This document shows, one piece after another, positions 17,806 to 27,832 of a DNA stretch of 64,000 nt (within the stretch, counting starts at the first letter, position 1; the number at the start of each line of letters is the position of its first letter). The stretch lies in contig CAYLVY010000004.1 in NCBI GenBank assembly GCA_964387205.1, forward strand, positions 1 to 64,000, in the 5' to 3' direction. Both the position numbers and the translations under genes were made by a program. The notes beneath the pieces were generated by a model, which ran no database searches, had not been told where the DNA came from, and worked only from the letters and a program-made list of their open reading frames with translations. Source of the stretch: CAIVAT01 sp964387205. Its GTDB lineage: Bacteria > Bacteroidota > Bacteroidia > Bacteroidales > FEN-979.

Positions 17806-18975
17806 ATGAGGACGATTGTTACGGTATATGGCTATCTGGCACTTCTCATCATTGCGGTGATCAATCCGGTATCGAATTACATCTTTATCGGTGACCATTC
17901 CCTTCACAGTATCGTGCTGATCCCCTTTTTCCTGATTGCCCTCATCCTGCTGTTTTTCAACCATGACCCCGACCTGAAACTCGGCGTGCTGGTCTCCATG
18001 CTGTTCCTGGTGATCAGTTTTATATCACCCTACAGGCAGGGAGATATGCTTTTCGTATTCTATAACCTGGCTTTCTTTTCCAACGGTACCATCCTGAAAA
18101 ATCCTTTGTCAAGAAAAATGAACGGATACATATTCAGGATGTTATATGCGATTTTGATTATTGCGATGATCCACTCCTTTGGATTAGCTTTTGGGTTTTG
18201 GGAGAGTCCAAAACTAAATGTCGACCTGCTCGGCCAGAGGATTGGCCGATCAGGGGATATCCTGGAACTGATCCCGTTTACCATCCCCTTTTTTCTCTAT
18301 CTCACCTTTATCACTTCCAACCGGAGTCTGAAACTTACCTCCTATGTACTGATCATCCTGGGGATGTTGCGACTGATCGCGACCGGAACCAGGGGTATAA
18401 CGGCTGCTGTGATCATTGCCTTCTTTTACTTCCTGATTTTCTATCAGGTATCTTTGAGAAAAGTGACCGCCCGTGCCATTTTCCTGGTTTTGCTGATCGT
18501 GGTACCATTGATCATGCTTACGCAGAATATTTTTGTGAAGCAGATCACCGCACTCACCAACCAATATATCGAATACAATGCCATGCGGGGTTTTGACACC
18601 GGCATTTCAAGGATTATTGAAGCCAATAACGACTGGGAGACTTTCCTGGATTATCCGATGTTCGGCAGCGGATTCGCCATAGCCGGCCAACGATATAATA
18701 CCATGGGGGAACCCAGTTACGGACATTTTTTCCTCACCGGGCTTCTGGCCAGAACAGGGGCCATCGGTACCCTCGCACTGCTGCTGGCCTATTTTCTTTT
18801 TTTTAGAAAGGTTTTCATAATGTACAAGGATGACCGGGCCCGAAGGTTTTTTTTCTCCTCCACCTTCATCATTATATTTGCCTACTTCGTACTGGGCAAC
18901 CCGATGTATTTACTCATGGTCTGGCCGGTACTGCCCGCTTTCTGGAGCATTGTGATGAACCATCAACCGAAATGA
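17806..18975 (+). CDS. O-antigen polymerase/ligase-like membrane protein (Wzy-like)
   Basis: This 389-residue protein has about 10-11 hydrophobic helices and a large periplasmic loop (about residues 245-300) with GSGFAIAGQRYN and SYGHFFLTGLLARTG. The His in that loop and the GTRGITAA stretch near residue 190 resemble O-antigen polymerase/ligase families, which are defined mainly by topology. The position directly after the flippase supports a Wzy role. The stop overlaps the next start (ATGA). Confidence 0.78.
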   Translation: MRTIVTVYGYLALLIIAVINPVSNYIFIGDHSLHSIVLIPFFLIALILLFFNHDPDLKLGVLVSMLFLVISFISPYRQGDMLFVFYNLAFFSNGTILKNPLSRKMNGYIFRMLYAILIIAMIHSFGLAFGFWESPKLNVDLLGQRIGRSGDILELIPFTIPFFLYLTFITSNRSLKLTSYVLIILGMLRLIATGTRGITAAVIIAFFYFLIFYQVSLRKVTARAIFLVLLIVVPLIMLTQNIFVKQITALTNQYIEYNAMRGFDTGISRIIEANNDWETFLDYPMFGSGFAIAGQRYNTMGEPSYGHFFLTGLLARTGAIGTLALLLAYFLFFRKVFIMYKDDRARRFFFSSTFIIIFAYFVLGNPMYLLMVWPVLPAFWSIVMNHQPK

Positions 18976-19997
18976 GACAAATACACCTGATCTATTTCAA
19001 TTTCGTAAATGCCGATGGGGTTTTTGCCATTGGGGGTATTGAAACCTATATGAGGTTGCTTGCTCTTGCCCTGCACAGGCACTGCAGAATCGATATCTGG
19101 TTTCCGTCCGGCGCAGACTTTGTGATCTCTGATCCCACCTTTACCGCCCATGGGGTACATTGCCGGAATATCGGGGAACTGCAAACGGTTTTAAGCCAAA
19201 GGACGATGAAACCTGATGATATCCTCATTTATGCCACTGATCAGATCATCCCCGTTACCGGCCACTGCCACACCATCGGGATCCAGCATGGTATCTACTG
19301 GGACCTCCCGGCCGGTGTATACAGGGATCAAACAGGTATCCGCAAACTCAGGTTGCTGAAACTGTTCGACAACTACCGGAATTATCGACGGTCGGAACTA
19401 TTTTCGAAACTTGTCTGTGTTGATTACAACTTTCTTAACTGGAAGCGGACACTATCGGTAAAGCTCAGGGATGACTACCATACAGTGATCCTGAACTGTG
19501 CCGGTGACAATTTTTTCCTGGTTCCTGAAATCACTCCGCAAGATGGTGACATCACATTCCTGTTTCCAAGAAGATTTGTGGAACTGCGGGGTGCTTTGAT
19601 ATTTGCCCGTGTCATGAATTCTCTCCTCGACAGGTATCCTCTTGTGAAGGTCGTCCTGGCCGGAGAAGGGGCATTGGAAACCAGGATGAAACAATTGCTG
19701 CCACCCGGGGAAAAGGTAACCTACAGGAATATCCCTTATAACGACATGCCGTCCGTGATGCAATCGGCCGATGTGGTGGTGATCCCCTCCCTGGGCTCCG
19801 AAGGGAGTTCCCTCGCCGTAATCGAAGCCATGGCAGCCGGACGGTTGGTGGTTGCTTCCAACGTTGGGGGTATTAACAACTTAATAATCAACCGTTTTAA
19901 CGGAATATTATGCAATCCGGATGAACCGGGATTAAGAGATGCTCTGGAAATGCTGCTGCAGGACCGGTCGGCATTCGACCATATTCCCCGGCATGCC
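18972..19997 (+). CDS. Glycosyltransferase family 4 (GT-B fold), 3' end lost in an assembly gap
   Basis: About 342 residues are visible. The N-terminal half is a typical GT-B domain (GGIETYMRLLA near residue 20). The donor-binding half has the FPRR stretch, AGEGALETRMK, and the EX7E-type signature in SLGSEGSSLAVIEAMAAGRLVVASNVGG near residues 275-300. The frame runs into a 10-N gap after HIPRHA, and the next gene starts 6 bases after the gap, so the stop codon and a short C-terminal piece are missing. Donor and acceptor sugars cannot be inferred. Confidence 0.85.
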
Positions 19998-20007
19998 NNN
20001 NNNNNNN
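19998..20007. other. Assembly gap (10 N) between two glycosyltransferase genes
   Basis: Ten undetermined bases hide the end of the upstream gene. The size is probably a placeholder. Confidence 0.95.
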
Positions 20008-20013
20008 ACCAGC

Positions 20014-20880
20014 ATGAACCCTCCGCTGGTCAGCATCATCATCCCGGTATTCAATGGGAAGGATTGTATCGGCAGGGCCATTGAATCGGTGAAGAAACAG
20101 ACGGTCAGCGATTATGAACTGATCGTGATCGATGATGGATCGACAGACGGTTCGTTCGCGGCAGCAGAACAAGCCATCACCGGAATCCCCCGCAGTATTA
20201 TCCGGCGGACTGCCAACATGGGGGTAAGCGCTGCACGCAACTATGGGATGGAGCTGGCATCCGGCAAATATCTTGCGTTTCTGGATGCCGATGATATCTG
20301 GCTGCCGCGAAAACTGGAGAAGCAGCTCCGGATAACGGAACACCAACCAGAAATCGGTTTGGTCTGCTCCTCCCGTATAAATGATGACCAGGAAAAGACA
20401 ACCGGAAAGTTCCGGACCGACCAAAAAGGGAACTTTACCTCCCTCCTCGTCAGAAAGGGAAACTTTGTCACTACGAGTACCGTACTGGTCAGAAGAGACA
20501 TCCTCACCACTTTCGGGCTCCGTTTCGACACCGGGTTGAAAATCGGAGAAGACTGGCAACTCTGGATCCGGTTGAGTCGTCACACCGATTTCTGTTTTCT
20601 GGCTGAGCCTTTGATTGTTTACCGATCCAGCGCATTCACCAAATATAATTATCACGCATACCTGAAACTCTATCAGACCATTCTTGCTGATCTTTCCCGG
20701 GATACTCAACTGCAGGACCGCCAAGCGATCCGTTCGGCAGCAAGCGCAGTCAGGCTTTTCCGGGGCCTGATCGCCCGGGCAGAACACCCATGGGTGGCCT
20801 GGTTGAATATTTTTACTGCCATCGTATTATCTCCGAGAAAAATACTGTTCCTTTGGGAAATATGGAAAAGCAGGAGATGA
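20014..20880 (+). CDS. Glycosyltransferase family 2
   Basis: This 288-residue GT-A enzyme begins MNPPLVSIIIPVFNG. It has the nucleotide-binding IDDGSTDGS near residue 40, the NMGVSAARNYG helix and the metal-binding FLDADDIW near residue 88; GEDWQLWIRLS near residue 180 holds the likely base. The final 50 residues are basic and hydrophobic and may associate with the membrane. The start is the ATG 6 bases after the gap. Its stop overlaps the next start codon (ATGA at 20877). Confidence 0.92.
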   Translation: MNPPLVSIIIPVFNGKDCIGRAIESVKKQTVSDYELIVIDDGSTDGSFAAAEQAITGIPRSIIRRTANMGVSAARNYGMELASGKYLAFLDADDIWLPRKLEKQLRITEHQPEIGLVCSSRINDDQEKTTGKFRTDQKGNFTSLLVRKGNFVTTSTVLVRRDILTTFGLRFDTGLKIGEDWQLWIRLSRHTDFCFLAEPLIVYRSSAFTKYNYHAYLKLYQTILADLSRDTQLQDRQAIRSAASAVRLFRGLIARAEHPWVAWLNIFTAIVLSPRKILFLWEIWKSRR

Positions 20881-21943
20881 AAAGGATCAGGATTCTTTAC
20901 CTCTATGCCGAGATCCACAGTTATCAGGTCGCTGTTTTCAGGACACTGATTCAGCAATACAAGGCAGAAATTCACATTGTTCACCGCGACCGGAACCTGA
21001 CCAAGCCATACTATGTTCCCGAACTCGACCATGCTGTTTTTTATCGGAAAAGCAGCATGGGAGCAGCAGAAATTCTTGAGTTGGCAACCCGGCTGAAGCC
21101 CGCTTTGGTTTATGTCAGTGGCTGGATGGATGATGACTACCTGAAAGTGGCAGCCAAACTGCGTAAAACCGGCATACCTGTAGTTGCGGGATCTGACACA
21201 CAGTGGAAAGGGACGGTACGTCATTATGTGGCAAGCCTGACCGCCCGTTTTTCTTTCAGAAATTGTTTCACCCATATATGGGTGGCAGGTCCGTACCAGT
21301 ATGAATATGCACGCAGGCTCGGGTTCCGTCCAAACCAGGTTCTGTTCAATACCCTTTCGGGTGATTTGGAGCTATTTAGTCACGGAACTAAATTTCNNNN
21401 NNNNNNGATAAGGCATCGAACTACCCGCAGAGATTTCTGTATGTCGGCAACTTCCGAAAGGTTAAGGGTACCGATATCCTTGCCTTAGCTTACCGCGAAT
21501 ACCGGGAAAAATACCATGGGACCTGGCAACTCTGCTGCATCGGTTCAGGAGAGATGCGACATGAACTGGAAAATCAGGAAGGAATTGAAATCATTGACTT
21601 CCTGCCACAAGAGCAACTCCTGCCGTTTATCCGGCGCTCCGGCGCCTTTATCCTCCCAAGCCGGTATGACCAATGGGGGGTAGTGGTCCACGAATTTGCC
21701 GCAGCCGGTATGCCCTTGCTGATTACCGACAGGGTTGGTTCACACACCACCTTTCTGATCAACCGGTTCAATGGTTTTCTGGTAAAAGCCGGTAGTTCTT
21801 CAGACCTTGCTGCGAAAATGGATATGCTGGCACGGACCGATCCCAACCAACTGATCAGGATGGGACAACGCAGCGCCAGGCTGGCTTCGCGGATCACCCC
21901 GGAGATAGCCGCCGCCAGTCTAATGTCAGTTATCAATCTATGA
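20877..21943 (+). CDS. Glycosyltransferase family 4, interrupted by an assembly gap
   Basis: The N-terminal GT-B domain is read from MKRIRILYLYAEIH (ATG at 20877, overlapping the previous stop) to the gap at 21397. The sequence resumes after the gap in another frame at residues resembling FLYVGNFRKVKGTD. It continues through CCIGSGEMRHEL to the donor-binding PSRYDQWGVVVHEFAAAGMP and ends MSVINL. The frame change (+3 before, +2 after) shows that the gap is not 10 bases long. It is not evidence of a mutation. This variant of the EX7E motif has WGVVVHEF in place of EGFGLVILE. Confidence 0.87.
21397..21406. other. Assembly gap (10 N) inside a glycosyltransferase gene
   Basis: Ten undetermined bases. 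The flanking reading frames require a true missing length of 2 modulo 3. Confidence 0.95.
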
Positions 21944-23049
21944 ATATTCTCGTCAACGCTTCCAACCTACGCATGGGAGGCAGTCTTCAGGTTGCCCACT
22001 CGTTCATTCACGAAATCAGACACCGGAAGGAAATCAATTTCCATATCGTACTATCGGAAAACCTGGCAAGTCAGATGAATGACCAGGATTTCCCTGAGAA
22101 CTTTCACTTTTACCGCTATACCATGAACCCATGGCAACTGGCCGGATGGTTTGGAAGGAACCGATATCTCGACACCCTGGAAACTGCCATTCATCCCGAT
22201 TGTGTGTTTACCATCTTCGGCCCGGCCTATTGGACTCCACGTTCACGTCATGTGATGGGTTTTGCCGACGGATGGTGCTATAATCCGGAATCGGTGGCTT
22301 TCCGTCGGATTTCATATTCGCTCCGCTTCAAACGATTTTTTATGATCGGGTTCAAACGCCATCGCGTCCTGAAGGAATACGACACCCTGATCGTGGAGAC
22401 TGAAGATGCCAGGCAAAAGATCAACCGGGTACTCGGAATACCCCTGACGGATATCAGGGTGGTAGGCAATACTTTTCATGAAGTGTACAACCAACCCGTT
22501 GCAGAGGCCTATCCGATTCCCGATCATAATTCGGAAGAATTCCGGATGTTGACGATGAGTGCCGGCTACCCCCATAAGAACCTGGAGATCATCAATCCGG
22601 TTTCCGACAACCTCCGGGATAAAAATCTCTCTTTCCGGTTCTATGTTACCCTGGAATCCCGTGATTATTCCCGTATCTTTGACAGTAATCCCTGTGTCAC
22701 CAACCTGGGACCGGTCAAAGTCACTTCCGGGCCCGCCATCTACAGCAAAATGAATGCCCTGTTTTTGCCGACACTTCTGGAAACATTCACCTCTTCCTAT
22801 CCGGAGGCGATGAAGATGGGCATCCCGATCCTGACTTCCGATATTTCATTTGCGCACGACATCTGCCAGGATGCCGCCGAGTATTTTAACCCCCTGGATC
22901 CCAATGAAATTGCAAAAAAAATTGAAGGGGTCATGCTTAACCCGGAGCGCCGGGATACTTTGGTACAAAAAGGCAGAGAAAGGCTCCTCCGGCTTGAAAC
23001 GGCAGCCGGAAGAGCCGCAAAATTCCTTGATATCTGTTTGAATCTGTAA
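21940..23049 (+). CDS. Glycosyltransferase family 4
   Basis: This 369-residue GT-B protein begins MNILVNASNLRMGGSLQVAHSF. The C-terminal half has SAGYPHKNLEII near residue 205 and PTLLETFTSSYPEAMKMGIPIL near residue 270, with the EX7E pair in the ETFTSSYPE segment. DAAEYFNPLDPNEIA near the end is also typical. It overlaps the preceding gene by ATGA at 21940. Sugar specificity is unknown. Confidence 0.9.
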   Translation: MNILVNASNLRMGGSLQVAHSFIHEIRHRKEINFHIVLSENLASQMNDQDFPENFHFYRYTMNPWQLAGWFGRNRYLDTLETAIHPDCVFTIFGPAYWTPRSRHVMGFADGWCYNPESVAFRRISYSLRFKRFFMIGFKRHRVLKEYDTLIVETEDARQKINRVLGIPLTDIRVVGNTFHEVYNQPVAEAYPIPDHNSEEFRMLTMSAGYPHKNLEIINPVSDNLRDKNLSFRFYVTLESRDYSRIFDSNPCVTNLGPVKVTSGPAIYSKMNALFLPTLLETFTSSYPEAMKMGIPILTSDISFAHDICQDAAEYFNPLDPNEIAKKIEGVMLNPERRDTLVQKGRERLLRLETAAGRAAKFLDICLNL

Positions 23050-23054
23050 ACACC

Positions 23055-24377
23055 ATGAATGTTTATCTCGACAGGGAGATCCCTTCGCTTGGCTTTATCC
23101 GCATCACCCCCGGTCAATGGGTGGTGATCAAACCCAACCTGGTGAAGGAGTCAAAAGAGAATGATCCGGAGGAGTGGCAATCGGTGATCACATCACCGTA
23201 CCTGATCAGAAGGGTGGCCGAATATGTTTGCCGTGAACTTCAGGGTTCGGGTAAAGTGACGATTTGCGATGCCCCACAGACCGATTCGAGTTTCAGTAAA
23301 ATAAATGAAAGGTTGGGTTTGTCCGGCATAGCGGAAGAATTATCCGTACAATACCGGATACCGGTTGAGATCCTTGATCTGCGCAATGAGGAGTGGACCA
23401 ATGAGGGGGGGGTGATCACCAACCGGATCAAACTCCCCGGCGATCCCAATGGTACCATTAGGTTCAACCTTGGCGAAAAAAGCCTTTTTTACGGGCATTC
23501 AGGCGAAGGACACTATTATGGCGCTGATTACGACTACCAGATAACCAACCACCACCACAGGGGCTCCGTGCATGAATATCTGATCTGTGCCACCCCGGTC
23601 CTTGCCGATGTATTTATCTGCCTTCCAAAACTAAAAACCCATAAAAAAACAGGGGTTACCCTGAGCCTGAAAAACCTTGTTGGCATCAACGCCGATAAAA
23701 ACTGGCTTCCGCATCACACCTTCGGCCCTCCCGGAAAGCGTGGCGATGAGTTTCCCGATACTTCATTTAAAAGATGGATCGAAACCCATGGTGCCCGGAC
23801 AGTTAAAAATACTTTGGTCAGGATCCCCTGGATCGGATCTTCCCTGGCTCGTTTCTTCCGTCAACGGGGCGGAGAACTTTTCGGAACCGGTGACCATACC
23901 ATCCGCAGCGGAAACTGGTACGGCAACGATACCACATGGCGAATGGCCCTGGACCTTAACCGCTGCCTGATGTATGGCAATCCCGACGGGACACTGCGGA
24001 GCGACCGGCCTAAAGCCTATTATACCGTGGTGGACGGGGAAACCTGCATGGAAGGGAACGGCCCGATGCAGGGAAACCCTAAAAAATGCGGTATATATCT
24101 GACAGGAACCGATGCCGTTGCCGTCGATGCCGTGGCTGCTACCATGATGGGATTCGACTGGCGAAAAATTCCCATCATCCGGGAAGCGTTCGGTCTGAAG
24201 CCTTTGCCACTCACCTCCTGTCAACCCGAAGAGATCAGGGTGATCAGCAATCACCCCCCCTGGAACGGAGGGCTGGATCATCTTCGGGTGCAGAAGCATT
24301 ACGATTTTATCCCTCATTTTGGCTGGAAAAACCATATCGAACTCACTGATCATGACGCCGGAAGAGATCTATCTTAG
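23055..24377 (+). CDS. DUF362-domain protein in the polysaccharide locus
   Basis: This 440-residue protein opens with the DUF362 pattern WVVIKPNLVKE near residue 25 and continues with CDAPQTDSSF, then CLPKLKTHKKTGVTLSLKN near residue 195 and GTDAVAVDAVAATMMG near residue 350. Biochemical function of the family is not established; some members carry iron-sulfur domains, but no such Cys set is visible here. DUF362 genes occur in Bacteroidota polysaccharide clusters beside CapK-like genes, as here. It overlaps the CapK-like start by 26 bases. Confidence 0.85.
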   Translation: MNVYLDREIPSLGFIRITPGQWVVIKPNLVKESKENDPEEWQSVITSPYLIRRVAEYVCRELQGSGKVTICDAPQTDSSFSKINERLGLSGIAEELSVQYRIPVEILDLRNEEWTNEGGVITNRIKLPGDPNGTIRFNLGEKSLFYGHSGEGHYYGADYDYQITNHHHRGSVHEYLICATPVLADVFICLPKLKTHKKTGVTLSLKNLVGINADKNWLPHHTFGPPGKRGDEFPDTSFKRWIETHGARTVKNTLVRIPWIGSSLARFFRQRGGELFGTGDHTIRSGNWYGNDTTWRMALDLNRCLMYGNPDGTLRSDRPKAYYTVVDGETCMEGNGPMQGNPKKCGIYLTGTDAVAVDAVAATMMGFDWRKIPIIREAFGLKPLPLTSCQPEEIRVISNHPPWNGGLDHLRVQKHYDFIPHFGWKNHIELTDHDAGRDLS

Positions 24378-25719
24378 TTGTCCTCCTTTCCTCCAGCAGT
24401 GGATCATCAACCTGCAGGGGTACCGGATTAAAAGTAACCGCTATAACCAACGGTTCCATTCAGTCCTCGAAGCATACAGGCAAGCTGATCCCGGGAAACC
24501 GGACCTAAAACAACTGGCTCTGTTTCTCTCGGAAGCGGCAATGACCCCGTTCTGGCGTGAGCGTTTCCGGCAATACCAGGTGGAAATAAGCCGCCACGAT
24601 TATCTTCCGGAGGAGATCGGCAAACTACCCCTTCTGACCAAAAAAGAGGTAAAGGATAACCTTGGGAAGATCGTCAATTCCCGTGTCCGGCGATCTGTTC
24701 TCAGCCATACGAGCGGAACAACCGGCAGCGGACTGATTTTCCCCGAAACCCCTGAGATGCAGAACCGGCAATGGGCGGTATGGTGGCGATATCGTTACTG
24801 GCATGGCTTATCCCTGGATCAGTGGATGGGATGGTTCGGAGGCCGGTCGATAGTCTCAACCCGTCAAAAAAAACCACCGTTCTGGAGAACCGTACATCCC
24901 ATGAAACAGGTGATGTTCAGCAGTCATCATCTCAACAATCAAACCGTTCAATACTATCTCGATGAAATAATCCGGAGGAACCTGACCTGGCTGCACGGAT
25001 ACCCTTCTCAGATCAGCCTTTTCGCCCATCTGATCAAAATGAACGGGTTCAACTCACCATCACCCCTCCGCACCATTACCGTCGGTGGCGAAAACCTTCT
25101 TCAGCATCAGCGGCAATCCATCGAAGAGGTATTTGCCATAAAACCTGTTCAGCATTATGGCCTTGCCGAAGGGACTGCCAACATCAGCGAACATCCCGGT
25201 GGTAAACTTCTTCCCGACCTCGATTTTGCCCTCACCGAATTTATCCCGGTTGATCACGGCCAGCCAAACTTGTGCCGGATCATAGGTACCAATTATCATA
25301 ACCTGGCCTTCCCTCTCATCCGTTACGATTCCGGGGACCTTGCCCAGATGGAAAAAGGCGAGCGGGGAGAACCCATCGTGCAGTCGATCGATGGCCGGCA
25401 GGAGGATTACATCCTGCTTCCCAACGGAGTTCGCCTCGGCCGTCTGGACCATATTTTCAAAGATATTACACGGGTTCAGGAATCCCAGATCTTTCAGGCG
25501 GATCCTAACCACATTATTTTCAGGATCGTCAAAAGGGATGATTACGAAATCCCGCGAGATGAAGAACTGATACTGAGGGAAGCGAGAAAGCGACTTGGTC
25601 AGGATATCCGGATAACTTTTGAATATCCGGACAGAATTCCCAGGTCGGTTTCGGGAAAATTCAGGTTTGTCCTCAGCGCAATGACCATGGAAAAAATCAA
25701 TCCAACCGAATCGATATGA
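24352..25719 (+). CDS. CapK/PaaK-like adenylate-forming enzyme
   Basis: This 455-residue member of the phenylacetate-CoA ligase-like branch is often found in capsule loci, where its substrate is unknown. The nucleotide-binding loop SHTSGTTGSG is near residue 120. A QHYGLAEGTANISE stretch near residue 265 matches the YGxxE motif, and LIRYDSGDLAQ near residue 325 holds the ribose-binding Asp. The start is the ATG at 24352 (MTPEEIYLSCPP); an in-frame ATG at 24319 would overlap DUF362 more deeply. The stop overlaps the next gene by ATGA. Confidence 0.87.
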   Translation: MTPEEIYLSCPPFLQQWIINLQGYRIKSNRYNQRFHSVLEAYRQADPGKPDLKQLALFLSEAAMTPFWRERFRQYQVEISRHDYLPEEIGKLPLLTKKEVKDNLGKIVNSRVRRSVLSHTSGTTGSGLIFPETPEMQNRQWAVWWRYRYWHGLSLDQWMGWFGGRSIVSTRQKKPPFWRTVHPMKQVMFSSHHLNNQTVQYYLDEIIRRNLTWLHGYPSQISLFAHLIKMNGFNSPSPLRTITVGGENLLQHQRQSIEEVFAIKPVQHYGLAEGTANISEHPGGKLLPDLDFALTEFIPVDHGQPNLCRIIGTNYHNLAFPLIRYDSGDLAQMEKGERGEPIVQSIDGRQEDYILLPNGVRLGRLDHIFKDITRVQESQIFQADPNHIIFRIVKRDDYEIPRDEELILREARKRLGQDIRITFEYPDRIPRSVSGKFRFVLSAMTMEKINPTESI

Positions 25720-27820
25720 AGCAAATCATCCAGGACTTAAAAAACGGCCATACCATACTTGAGGAGGTACCTGCACCGGTAATTAAACCGGGTCATCTGC
25801 TGATACGTACTACCCGCAGTCTGGTCTCCTTAGGTACCGAGCGGATGCTGGTAGAATTCGGCAAAGCCGGATTGATCGAAAAAGCGCGGCAGCAACCGGA
25901 TAAAGTGAAACAGGTGCTGGAAAAGATCAGCACCGATGGTCTGCTACCCACGCTTGAAGCAGTTTTCAACAAACTGAACCAACCGTTACCTCTCGGGTAT
26001 TGCAACGCCGGTGTGGTGGTGGCAGCCGGGAAAGGGGTTACCGGTTTCCGGATCGGCGACCGCGTTGCCTCCAACGGAAATCATGCGGAATTTGTGCTGG
26101 TTCCCGAAAACCTTGCTGCATCCGTCCCCGATGAAGTATCGGATGAAGAAGCCGCTTTTACCGTGATCGGTGCTATAGGGCTCCAGGGCATCCGGCTCTT
26201 TAACCCGACCCTCGGAGAGACAGTGGTGGTGGTCGGCCTTGGGCTGATCGGGCTGATCACCTCCGGTCTGCTTTTGGCGAACGGGTGCCGTGTCATCGGT
26301 ATCGACATGGATGAGCAGAAAAATGCCCTGGCCCGTGCCATGGGTGTCTATGTGCTCAATCCTGCCCATGGTGAGAACAGTGTGGGAGCAGTGCTTCAGA
26401 TGACCGGCAATATTGGTGCCGATGGCGTGATCATTACCGCTTCCGCCGAAAGCAATGAACTGATCCATGAGGCGGCCACCATGACCCGAAAAAGGGGAAG
26501 GATTATCCTCATCGGGGTGATTGGTCTCAACCTGCGGCGTTCCGATTTTTACCAGAAAGAGATCACCTTTCAGGTTTCATGTTCTTATGGTCCGGGAAGA
26601 TACGATGAATCTTATGAAAACAGGGGCATCGATTACCCGATAGGATTTGTCCGCTGGACCGAAAAAAGAAACTTCGAAGCGATACTGTCCATGATAGCTG
26701 CCGGAAAACTAAACGTCAGACCCTTCATCACCCAGCGGATCAGGCTGGACGACTACCTGGAGGTTTATGCCGAAATGGGCAGGAAAGGAGTAATCGCGGC
26801 CATTCTGGAATACCCCGACCAACCGGCAGATAAGGCTTCCGTCGCCATTGCCGGGGCCGCTATTCCTTCAGGCAGCGCGGTGACGGCCATCATCGGGGCA
26901 GGAAATTTTACCTCCTCCACCATCCTCCCGTCACTGAAAAAAGCCGGGACTCCGATCAAATACATCGCTTCCGCCAAAGGTCTTTCGGCAAAAATACTGG
27001 CAAAAAAAGCAGGAGCTGCGTTGGCTACTTCCGATTATCAGCAGGTATTGAAGGATCCGGAGGTCAGGATGGTCATGATCACCACCCGGCATGACCTCCA
27101 TGGCAGAATGGTAACCGAAGCCCTGCAAGCAGGAAAACATGTGTTCGTCGAAAAGCCTTTATGCCTTACCCCTGAAGAACTGGATGCCATTATCAGCGCC
27201 TATCGGGAAGCGACGCGTGACCAACCGCTGATGCTCACTGTAGGCTTCAACAGGCGATTTGCACCGATGGCATTAAAGATGAAAGAGTTGGCCGGTGCCG
27301 GAGCCATGAACCTGGTCGCTACGATGAATGCCGGTTATATTCCCCCTGAAGTGTGGGTGGAAGGATCATAGGCGAAGCCTGCCATTATATTGATCTGTGC
27401 ACGTTCCTTACCGGAAGCAGGGTGAAATCGGTGTATATGAACGCCTTAGGGATCAATCCACCGGAAAATACCGATAACGCCTCTATCCTGCTGCAATATG
27501 AAAATGGCTCCAACGCGGTCATTAATTACTTTTCCAACGGAAGCAAAGCATACTCCAAAGAAAGGATTGAACTGTACAGCCAGGAAAGGACCCTTATCCT
27601 TGACAACTGGAGATCGCTCCGCGGATTTGGTTTCAAAGGTTTTTCGAAAAGTTCATCCCGCCTGGACAAAGGGCACCGGAACCAATTCACCTTGCTTACC
27701 AAGCGGTTGCGAACCGGAGGTGAGCCCCCGATACCATTTGAAGAAATTATCAATACCACCCGCGCTACCTTCGCCGCAATGACCAGTATGAAAGAGGGCA
27801 GGCGTATAGATATCGGCTGA
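25716..27820 (+). pseudogene. Two-domain oxidoreductase (zinc-type alcohol dehydrogenase + Gfo/Idh/MocA), frame-broken
   Basis: The first frame (25716-27371) covers an MDR/zinc-type dehydrogenase domain (Rossmann VVVVGLGLIGLI near residue 175) and the start of a Gfo/Idh/MocA domain (AIIGAGNFTSSTILPSLKKAG near residue 395; EKPLCLTPEEL near residue 475). It stops at TAG just after YIPPEVWVEGS. The remainder resumes in the +2 frame at 27353 (GGRIIGEACHYID) and runs to 27820. Related intact proteins are about 700 residues long. A few residues between the Trp and the GGRIIGEACH motif also seem to be missing, which suggests a small deletion near 27353-27360. It may be a real inactivation or an assembly error; two nearby gaps make the latter plausible. 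Confidence 0.8.
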
Positions 27821-27832
27821 TCAGGCCATCCC

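Noticed and set aside
19897..20787. A 296-residue open frame on the minus strand across the N gap
   Set aside because: It is antisense to two glycosyltransferases and reads through undetermined bases.
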